This document shows, in pieces, positions 1 to 5,228 of a stretch of DNA of 6,454 bases. The notes beneath the pieces were generated by a model. It was not told where the DNA came from, searched no databases, and saw only the letters and a list, made by a program, of their open reading frames with translations. Source of the DNA: a bacterium (lineage in GTDB: Bacteria > Gemmatimonadota > Gemmatimonadetes > Gemmatimonadales > Gemmatimonadaceae). The stretch is from positions 1 to 6,454 of the forward strand of contig JAJZRK010000184.1 of the NCBI GenBank assembly GCA_021802745.1, written 5' to 3'. Position 1 is the stretch's first letter; every line of letters starts with the position of its first letter. A program made the translations under genes and the position numbers.

Positions 1-63
1 AGCCCCCGCACCCCTCCTCCTCCTTGCTTCTCTCTCTTGCTCCGACTATCTCCCCAATACGCC
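1..63 (+). other. Pyrimidine-rich leader upstream of lepB
   Basis: This stretch before the lepB ATG is almost all C and T, with a CCTCC-type run at 13-23 and a TCTCTCTCT run near 30-37. No Shine-Dalgarno sequence precedes the ATG at 64 and no convincing promoter hexamers are visible. The upstream gene is outside the window, so this could be an intergenic spacer, a 5' leader or both. Read on the minus strand, the same run gives AAGGAGG seven bases before a GTG, discussed as a finding. Confidence 0.5.
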
Positions 64-843
64 ATGACCATCCCCTCCCTCCCCCCGGACACCCTCGATC
101 CGCCGCTCGTGAGCGGCGAGCCGCGGTTCGGGCCGACGCCGCGGCGCGGCCGCTGGCGTCCACTGCGCGCGATGTGGGAGTGGACGAAGTCCATGGCGAC
201 GGCGCTCCTGCTCTTCCTCCTCATCCGCTCCTTCGTGGTGGAGGCGTTCAAGATCCCGAGCGGGTCCATGGAAGGCACCCTGCTCGTCGGCGACTTCCTG
301 CTCGTGAACAAGATGGTGTACGGCGCCGAGGTGCCGTTCACGGGGGCGCGCCTGCCGGCGGTGGATGCGCCGCGCCACGGTGACGTGATCGTCTTTCGCT
401 GGCCGGTGGACCCCACCAAGGACTTTGTGAAGCGCGTTGTCGGAGTGCCGGGCGACACGGTGGGCATGGTGGACGGCGTGCTGCGGCGCAATGGAAGGTC
501 GGTGAAGGAGCCGTACGTCTCGCACACGGAACCGGGCTCCGATCCTGCCGGCGAGGAGTTTCGCTGGCAGCAGCACTTCCTCGTGCGCCGCGCACCGGCT
601 GGCGCCTCGTACCACCCGTCGCGCAACAACTGGGGGCCGCTCGTCGTGCCGCGCCAGCATCTCTTCGTCCTCGGCGACAATCGCGACAACTCCCTCGACA
701 GCCGCTACTGGGGTTTCGTGCCGGACTCGATGGTGAAGGGGCGTCCGCTGCTCGTCTATTTCAGCTACGCGCCAGACAGCGCGTCGCCCGTTCCCTTCTT
801 GACAAACGTCCGATGGCGCCGCCTCGGCACGCGGATTCACTGA
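64..843 (+). CDS. lepB: Signal peptidase I (leader peptidase)
   Basis: This membrane-bound serine protease (peptidase family S26) removes signal peptides from proteins exported by Sec or Tat, acting on the periplasmic face. The 259-residue product has a proline- and arginine-rich cytoplasmic N-terminus and one membrane helix at about residues 44-62. The catalytic serine is S68 in 'IPSGSMEGT'. The general-base lysine is K123 in 'DFVKRVVGVPGD'. The box E motif 'GDNRDNSLDSRYWG' lies at 204-217. Length and motif order match typical single-helix type I enzymes. I chose the ATG at 64. An in-frame TTG at 37 would add nine residues, but neither start has a ribosome binding site, so ATG is preferred. 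The sigma factor gene starts 48 bp downstream with no terminator between, so the two may be co-transcribed. Its presence means secreted precursors such as the DUF4105 protein downstream can be processed, although lipoproteins would need signal peptidase II. The family assignment is firm; the exact start is less certain. Confidence 0.96.
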   Translation: MTIPSLPPDTLDPPLVSGEPRFGPTPRRGRWRPLRAMWEWTKSMATALLLFLLIRSFVVEAFKIPSGSMEGTLLVGDFLLVNKMVYGAEVPFTGARLPAVDAPRHGDVIVFRWPVDPTKDFVKRVVGVPGDTVGMVDGVLRRNGRSVKEPYVSHTEPGSDPAGEEFRWQQHFLVRRAPAGASYHPSRNNWGPLVVPRQHLFVLGDNRDNSLDSRYWGFVPDSMVKGRPLLVYFSYAPDSASPVPFLTNVRWRRLGTRIH

Positions 844-891
844 CGGCGTGGGCTTCCGGACGGTCGGGACGCACGCCACATTCTGCACGGT

Positions 892-1788
892 ATGACTGAC
901 CCATCAGAGCGCATGGTGCGAGCTCGCGTTCCGGGCGGACACCGCAAGAAGCACCAGTCGGAGGAAGGGTCGCTGGACCAGTACCTGCGCGACATCAGCG
1001 TCTTTCCGCTGATCACGCGTGAGGACGAGGTCGACCTCGCGCAGCGCATCCGCGCGGGGGACCAGGAAGCACTCGACAAGCTGGTGCGGTCGAACCTCCG
1101 CTTCGTGGTGTCGGTCGCCAAGAAGTACCAGAACCAGGGGGTTTCGCTCTCGGACCTGATCAACGAGGGCAACCTCGGCCTCATCCGCGCCGCGCACAAG
1201 TTCGACGAGACGAAGGGGATCAAGTTCATCTCGTACGCGGTCTGGTGGATCCGGCAGGCGATCCTGCAGGCGCTCGCCGAGCAGTCGCGCATCGTGCGCG
1301 TGCCGCTCAATCGCGCCGGCACGCTGCACCGCATCGGCAAGCGCGCGAGCGCGCTGCTGCAGGAACTGGGGCGCGAGGCGACGCACGCCGAGATCGCCGA
1401 CGGGATGGACATCACCGAGGAAGAAGTCGCCCGGACGATGCTCATCTCGCAGACGCACCTCTCGCTTGACGCCCCGATGTCGCCGGGCGAGGACAACCGC
1501 CTCCTCGACTATCTCCCCGACACCGAGAGCCGCACCCCCGACGAGGAGACGTTCGAGAAGGCGCTCACCGAGAGCATCCAGGAGGCGCTCCGCGGCCTCA
1601 AGGAGCGCGAGGCGAAGATCCTGCGCCTCTACTTCGGGCTCGACGGCGCCGAGCCGATGACGCTGGAGGAGATTGGCGAGGTGCTGAATATCACCCGGGA
1701 GCGGGTGCGGCAGATCAAGGAGAAAGCGTTATCGCGCCTGCGGCATATCAGCCGGGCGAAAGCACTGGAATCGTACTTGGGGTCATAG
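892..1788 (+). CDS. rpoD: Housekeeping-type sigma-70 factor (RpoD/SigA group, lacking region 1.1)
   Basis: This RNA polymerase sigma subunit directs promoter recognition and DNA melting. The 298-residue protein has no region 1.1. It begins with region 1.2 (about 27-60, 'LDQYLRDISVFPLITREDE'). Regions 2.1-2.4 follow (about 66-140), including 'NLRFVVSVAKKY', 'DLINEGNLGLIRAA' and 'SYAVWWIRQAILQALAEQ'. Region 3 is about 141-215. Region 4 (about 222-298) has the helix-turn-helix 'MTLEEIGEVLNITRERVRQI'. The 'ILQALAEQSRIVRVPLN' stretch and the 'ESYLG' C-terminus resemble the primary sigma of Bacteroidota rather than the long proteobacterial RpoD. That comparison is from memory of the family. An ATG at 913 (residue 8) is an alternative start and would give an N-terminus closer to the short relatives; neither start has a Shine-Dalgarno sequence. 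Codon style shifts near the 3' end. The gene is followed by tandem repeats and a strong terminator. It could be a group 2 paralogue rather than the sole primary sigma; one window cannot settle that. Confidence 0.93.
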   Translation: MTDPSERMVRARVPGGHRKKHQSEEGSLDQYLRDISVFPLITREDEVDLAQRIRAGDQEALDKLVRSNLRFVVSVAKKYQNQGVSLSDLINEGNLGLIRAAHKFDETKGIKFISYAVWWIRQAILQALAEQSRIVRVPLNRAGTLHRIGKRASALLQELGREATHAEIADGMDITEEEVARTMLISQTHLSLDAPMSPGEDNRLLDYLPDTESRTPDEETFEKALTESIQEALRGLKEREAKILRLYFGLDGAEPMTLEEIGEVLNITRERVRQIKEKALSRLRHISRAKALESYLGS

Positions 1789-1832
1789 AGAGACAACAGA
1801 GAGACAACAGAAAGACAACAGAGAGACAACAG
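1789..1832 (+). repeat. Four tandem copies of an 11-bp repeat (AGAGACAACAG)
   Basis: The four units are 1789-1799, 1800-1810, 1811-1821 and 1822-1832. Three are identical and the third differs at one base (AAAGACAACAG). The array begins on the base after the sigma factor stop codon and ends on the base before the terminator stem. It is A/G-rich in otherwise GC-rich DNA, and as RNA it should be largely unstructured. It may be a slippage-prone array or a protein-binding spacer in the 3' untranslated region. No function is known to me. Confidence 0.95.
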
Positions 1833-1864
1833 AGGCGCGGACGGGGTTCCGCGCCTTCCTTTTT
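1833..1864 (+). terminator. Rho-independent terminator after the sigma factor gene
   Basis: A perfect 9-bp stem pairs AGGCGCGGA (1833-1841) with TCCGCGCCT (1848-1856) around a six-base loop, CGGGGT (1842-1847). A T-rich tail TTCCTTTTT (1856-1864) follows. The stem is very GC-rich and the geometry is standard for intrinsic termination. It would end a transcript covering the sigma factor gene, possibly with lepB, and insulates the yajQ operon. Confidence 0.93.
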
Positions 1865-1892
1865 GCCTCCCGGAGGTTTCGATTTCTAGAAT
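1863..1892 (+). promoter_or_regulatory. Candidate promoter for the yajQ-rimO-spoIID-like operon
   Basis: TTGCCT (1863-1868) and TAGAAT (1887-1892) are separated by 18 bp. TAGAAT matches the sigma-70 -10 consensus at five of six positions. TTGCCT keeps the TTG and one further base of the -35 consensus. The -10 lies inside the 8-bp palindrome TTCTAGAA (1884-1891). The predicted transcript start would be near 1899, giving a leader of about 64 bases. The -35 overlaps the terminator T-tract. The position, right after a terminator and before a tight operon, supports the call more than the hexamer match. If the sigma factor prefers a Bacteroidota-style -33/-7 promoter, the true elements may differ slightly. 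Confidence 0.42.
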
Positions 1893-1913
1893 CGCCAGTC
1901 GCAGTCCGTACTC

Positions 1914-1940
1914 GGAATCCTCAATCGCGATCCGGATTCC
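1914..1940 (+). promoter_or_regulatory. Possible leader hairpin upstream of yajQ
   Basis: GGAATCC (1914-1920) is the exact reverse complement of GGATTCC (1934-1940), with a 13-base loop that contains the palindrome ATCGCGAT (1924-1931). As RNA this makes a 7-bp stem 22 bases before the yajQ start. It has no following T-tract, so it is not a terminator. It could be an operator, a stabilising leader hairpin or chance. Confidence 0.4.
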
Positions 1941-1952
1941 CAATCCTCAATC
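1916..1952 (+). repeat. Two direct copies of AATCCTCAATC in the yajQ leader
   Basis: The 11-bp sequence AATCCTCAATC occurs exactly at 1916-1926 and again at 1942-1952, a spacing of 26 bp start to start. Related AATC and GATT words recur across 1881-1962, which looks unlike both neighbouring coding sequences. The first copy overlaps the 5' arm of the possible leader hairpin. It may be a fragment of a dispersed intergenic repeat or a paired regulator site. Confidence 0.7.
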
Positions 1953-1962
1953 AGCCTGAATC

Positions 1963-2466
1963 ATGGCTTCCGCCTACAGCTTTGATGTCACCACCGGCGT
2001 GGACCTCCAGGAAGTGGACAACGCCATCAACCAGGCGCAGAAGGATTCGAGCCAGCGCTACGACTTCAAGGACGCGTCGGTGCTGACCATCGAGTTCGCG
2101 CGCGCCGACGGCGTCATTCGCCTGCACACCGATCACGACATGCGGATGCGGGCGCTGTTCGACATCGTGCAGTCCAAGCTGATCCGCCGCGGCGTCCCCG
2201 TGAAGAACCTCGAGATCGGCGACAACGTGCCGGCCGGCGGCGACACCCTGAAGAAGGAAATCAAGCTCAAGCAGGCGCTCGACTCCGACACGGCCAAAAA
2301 GGTGGCGGCCGCCATCAAGGACGCGAAGCTCAAGAAGGTGCAGGCGTCCATCCAGGGCGACCAGGTGCGCGTCAGCGGCCCTGACAAGGACGCCCTGCAG
2401 CAGGCGATGGCGCTGCTCCGGAGCGGCGAGTACGGCGTCGAACTGAAGTTCGGGAACTACCGTTGA
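1963..2466 (+). CDS. yajQ: YajQ-family nucleotide-binding protein (DUF520)
   Basis: This small cytoplasmic protein belongs to the YajQ family. A Xanthomonas member has been reported to bind cyclic di-GMP and act with a LysR-type regulator; other members are described only as nucleotide- or RNA-binding. The 167-residue length is close to the usual 160-165. Family hallmarks are the N-terminal 'YSFDVTTGVDLQEVDNAINQA' block (5-25), 'RYDFKD' (32-37), 'SKLIRRGV' (71-78) and the C-terminal 'AAIKDAKLKKVQASIQGDQVRV' block (about 116-137). The C-terminus is 'ELKFGNYR', near the typical '-F-NFR' ending. The start ATG gives 'MASAYSFDV', as expected for the family; no clear Shine-Dalgarno sequence is present. 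It is the first gene of a tight operon, and its stop codon overlaps the rimO TTG start (TTGA). The family call is firm. The ligand and role here are not established. Confidence 0.95.
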   Translation: MASAYSFDVTTGVDLQEVDNAINQAQKDSSQRYDFKDASVLTIEFARADGVIRLHTDHDMRMRALFDIVQSKLIRRGVPVKNLEIGDNVPAGGDTLKKEIKLKQALDSDTAKKVAAAIKDAKLKKVQASIQGDQVRVSGPDKDALQQAMALLRSGEYGVELKFGNYR

Positions 2467-3848
2467 AGTTTGCCGTCGTCACCCTCGGCTGCGACAAGAA
2501 CACCGTAGACAGCGAGCGCTACGTGGCGGAACTGCGCGCGCACGGCGGCGAGCCGGTGGTGTCGCTCGACGAGGCGGAGCTGATTGTCGTCAACACGTGC
2601 GGCTTCATTGACGCCGCCAAGAAGGAGTCGCTCGACGCCATCCTCGAGGCGGCGCAGTACAAGGGCGACGGTGCATGCCGCACGGTGGTGGCGGTGGGGT
2701 GCATGGTCGAGCGCCACAAGGCCGAGATGCAGGAGGCGATGCCCGAAGTGGACCTGTTCCTCGGCTCGTCGGAGACCGATCGGCTGGCGGTGGAACTGCA
2801 TGCGCGCGGGCTGATCGGCGATCCCGAGACGCTGCACCCCGGCGTGCGCCTCTACACCGGCGACACCCCGTGGGTGCGGTACCTCAAGCTGAGCGAGGGA
2901 TGCGATCACGGCTGTGCGTTCTGCGCCATCCCGTTGATGCGCGGCCGGCACCGCTCGTTCGCGCTCGACGACATCGTGCGCGAGGCGCAGCTGCTCGAGA
3001 TGCAGGGGGCGCGCGAGGTCAACCTCGTGGCGCAGGACCTGGCGCACTACGGGCGCGACCGCCGCGACGGCGTGCGGCTCCCCGAGGTGCTGCGCGCGCT
3101 CGTACGCGAGACGGCGATCCCGTGGATCCGGAACATGTACCTGTATTCGGCGGGGATCACGCCGCAGCTGCTGGAGGTCATTGCGGGCGAGCCGCGTATC
3201 GTGCGCTATCTCGACATGCCCATCCAGCACGCCTCCGACGCGGTGCTGGAGCGGATGCGGCGCCCGGAACGCCAGCGGACGATTCGCGAGAAGGTGGCGC
3301 GCTTCCGCGATGCCGTCCCCGGCGTGGCGCTTCGCACCACCTGCATCGTCGGCTTTCCGGGCGAGACGGAGGACGACGTGGCGCGACTCCTCGCCTTCCT
3401 CGAGGAAATCGAGTTTGAGCGCGTCGGCGTCTTCGCGTACTCGCCGCAGGAGGGTACGCGCGCGGCGCAGATGGCCGACGATATCGCCGAGGACGAGAAG
3501 CGCGACCGGCTGGAGCGGGTGCAGGAGTTGCAGCGGCACATCACCGCCGGGCGCTATGAGTCGCGCGTCGGCGCCACCGCGCGCGTGCTGGTGCAGGAGT
3601 CGGCGGACAGCGAGCACCCGGCGTCGGGGCGCCTTCCGTGGCAGGCCGACGACATTGACGGCGTGACGTGGCTCGATCGCGACGTGGCGGCTGGGCGCTT
3701 TGCCGAGGTTGAAGTGCTGGACGTGGTTGACGATTACGACTTCCGCGCGCGTGTGGTGGCGGTGGACGATGCGCCGGCGCCGCGCACGGCGGCGGCGACG
3801 CGCGCGCTCCCGGTGATGCCGTCGAGCGTCGGGAGCTACGGGCGGTGA
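2463..3848 (+). CDS. rimO: Ribosomal protein S12 methylthiotransferase RimO
   Basis: This radical SAM enzyme adds a methylthio group to the beta-carbon of a conserved aspartate in ribosomal protein S12, using two [4Fe-4S] clusters. The N-terminal MTTase domain has its three cluster cysteines at C10 ('LGCDKNTVDSE'), C46 ('NTCGF') and C80 ('VGCM'). The radical SAM motif CxxxCxxC is C147, C151 and C154 ('SEGCDHGCAFCAIP'). Conserved core segments include 'YLDMPIQHASDAVLERMRR' (249-267) and 'GFPGETEDD' (297-305). A TRAM domain occupies about 366-433, followed by an Ala/Pro-rich tail of about 28 residues. 'LGC-KN-VDSE' favours RimO over the tRNA enzyme MiaB. The 461-residue length is slightly above the usual 430-450 because of the tail. 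Translation appears to start at TTG 2463, giving 'MKFAVVTLGC' as expected; the TTG overlaps the yajQ stop codon, which suggests translational coupling. Its own stop overlaps the next gene's GTG start in the same way. Confidence 0.96.
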   Translation: MKFAVVTLGCDKNTVDSERYVAELRAHGGEPVVSLDEAELIVVNTCGFIDAAKKESLDAILEAAQYKGDGACRTVVAVGCMVERHKAEMQEAMPEVDLFLGSSETDRLAVELHARGLIGDPETLHPGVRLYTGDTPWVRYLKLSEGCDHGCAFCAIPLMRGRHRSFALDDIVREAQLLEMQGAREVNLVAQDLAHYGRDRRDGVRLPEVLRALVRETAIPWIRNMYLYSAGITPQLLEVIAGEPRIVRYLDMPIQHASDAVLERMRRPERQRTIREKVARFRDAVPGVALRTTCIVGFPGETEDDVARLLAFLEEIEFERVGVFAYSPQEGTRAAQMADDIAEDEKRDRLERVQELQRHITAGRYESRVGATARVLVQESADSEHPASGRLPWQADDIDGVTWLDRDVAAGRFAEVEVLDVVDDYDFRARVVAVDDAPAPRTAAATRALPVMPSSVGSYGR

Positions 3849-5218
3849 CCGGGCGCCGGCTCGCCGCGGCCGCGACGCTCCTTCTCATCGGCGCGTGCGT
3901 GACGACGCGGCTCGGCGTGCCCACGGCAGACCCGATTCGCGTCATCGGCCAGCCACCCGCGCCGGCGGACACGGTTGCCGCCGCGGTGCCGCACCCCGAG
4001 GACGTCCCGCGCGACGAGCCGCCCGACTTCCGCCGCGAGGGCGACCGCGACGTGCGCGTCGCGTTGGCCGTCACCACGCCGGCGCCCGGCGTGGCGGCGA
4101 CGGGAGCCTGGCGGCTGTTCGATGACCGGGAGAGCGTGCTCCTCCGCGGGCGTCCCGGCGATGCCTGGTCGCTGGAACGGCGCGACGACGAGCTGCGGGC
4201 GGTGCGCACCGACGGCGCCGCCACGGCGTGGCGGCGCGCCCCGCTCGTGCTGCGCGTGGATCGTGCCGACGACTTCGTCCTGTTCAACGGCAAGCGCTAT
4301 CGCGGCGTGCTGCGTTTCTTCGCGGCCGATGACGGCGTCGGCGTGCTGGTGGTGAACGTGCTCGCCGTCGAGCAGTACCTGCGCGGCGTGGTTCCCCTCG
4401 AGATCGGCGGCCGCACGGCGGCCGAGCACGCGGCCGTGGAGGCGCAGGCGGTGGCGGCGCGCAGCTACACCTTTGTGCGGCTCGCGGCGGCCGGCGGGAG
4501 CGCGGCGCGCCACGCGGACTATGACGTCGTAGCCGGCACGTCCGACCAGGTGTATGGTGGTGCGGACGCCGAGCGTCCGTTTGGCGATGTCGCGGTGGCC
4601 GGCACGGCCGGGCTCGTGCTCAAGTACGGCGGGCGCACCGTGGACGCGCCGTACTCCGCCTCGTGCGGCGGGGAGACGGCCAGTCCCGACGAGGTCTGGC
4701 GTTCCGGGAGCCAACCGTACCTGCGTCCGGTCAGCGATCGAATACCGGGCACCGAGCGCTATTACTGCGATCCGGCGCCGCGCTTCGCCTGGACGCGCAC
4801 GCTCGAATCGTCCGAACTCGATGCGGCCCTGCGTCAGTACCTGCGCAATTATGTGAACGTGGCGGCGGGTGGACCGGGGCACGCAACGAGCGTGAGCGTG
4901 GAGTCGCGCACGAAGACGGGACGCGTGGCGGTGCTCCGCATTGTGACCGACGCCGGACGCTACGCGCTGCGCGGCAACGACGTGCGCTATGTGCTGCGAC
5001 CGCCCGGTGGCGAGATACTGAACAGCACCTATTTTTCGGTCGAACCGGAAACGGGACCGGGCGGCGCGTTGCGGCGGCTCGTCATTCGCGGCAACGGATG
5101 GGGTCACGGCATCGGCATGTGTCAGTGGGGCGCCATCGGGCGCGCGCGCGCCGGCCAGGACTTCCGCACGATTCTGCGCACGTACTATCCGGGCACGGAG
5201 CTGGGCCCGGCCAATTGA
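3845..5218 (+). CDS. SpoIID/LytB-domain lipoprotein, probable peptidoglycan lytic enzyme
   Basis: SpoIID proteins are lytic transglycosylases that cut glycan strands stripped of stem peptides; LytB-type relatives are described as amidase enhancers. The 457-residue product starts with a short basic segment, a hydrophobic stretch and a lipobox ending 'LLLIGAC' (C18), so it should be lipid-anchored in the envelope. A Pro/Asp-rich linker (about 22-66) follows. The SpoIID core runs from about 150: 'NVLAVEQYLRGVVPLEIG' (171-188) with the expected catalytic glutamate E186, then 'AVEAQAVAARSYTF' (197-210), 'YDVVAGTSDQVYGG' (226-239), 'APYSASCGGETAS' (268-280) and the C-terminal 'GNGWGHGIGMCQWGA' (416-430). 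C274 and C308 ('RYYCDP') probably pair as a disulfide or metal site. The GTG start overlaps the rimO stop (GTGA), and a GGGAG about 10 bases upstream could help initiation. Nothing else here suggests sporulation, so vegetative wall turnover or division is more likely. Confidence 0.9.
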   Translation: MTGRRLAAAATLLLIGACVTTRLGVPTADPIRVIGQPPAPADTVAAAVPHPEDVPRDEPPDFRREGDRDVRVALAVTTPAPGVAATGAWRLFDDRESVLLRGRPGDAWSLERRDDELRAVRTDGAATAWRRAPLVLRVDRADDFVLFNGKRYRGVLRFFAADDGVGVLVVNVLAVEQYLRGVVPLEIGGRTAAEHAAVEAQAVAARSYTFVRLAAAGGSAARHADYDVVAGTSDQVYGGADAERPFGDVAVAGTAGLVLKYGGRTVDAPYSASCGGETASPDEVWRSGSQPYLRPVSDRIPGTERYYCDPAPRFAWTRTLESSELDAALRQYLRNYVNVAAGGPGHATSVSVESRTKTGRVAVLRIVTDAGRYALRGNDVRYVLRPPGGEILNSTYFSVEPETGPGGALRRLVIRGNGWGHGIGMCQWGAIGRARAGQDFRTILRTYYPGTELGPAN

Positions 5219-5228
5219 TCTCCCCCCC

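Noticed and set aside
37..63. TTG at 37 as the lepB start
   Set aside because: It adds nine residues without family support and has no ribosome binding site; ATG at 64 is the simpler start.
799..827. Perfect TTGACA (799-804) as a promoter for the sigma gene
   Set aside because: It lies inside lepB codons for 'FLTNV', and no TATAAT-like hexamer is found 16-18 bases downstream, where the DNA is very GC-rich.
46..888. A 280-codon minus-strand open frame over lepB
   Set aside because: It is antisense to a complete signal peptidase I with all catalytic motifs and shows low-complexity Arg/His/Ala composition.
1789..1832. Tandem repeats as a CRISPR array
   Set aside because: The units are 11 bp, directly abutting and without spacers, and no cas genes are nearby.
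2457..3617. A 386-codon open frame on the minus strand over rimO
   Set aside because: Its codons mirror the strongly biased third positions of rimO. The product is Arg/His-rich with no motif, and rimO is certain on the other strand.
3845..5218. SpoIID-like protein as evidence for sporulation
   Set aside because: SpoIID/LytB domains are common in non-spore-formers, the protein is a lipoprotein, and no other sporulation gene is present.
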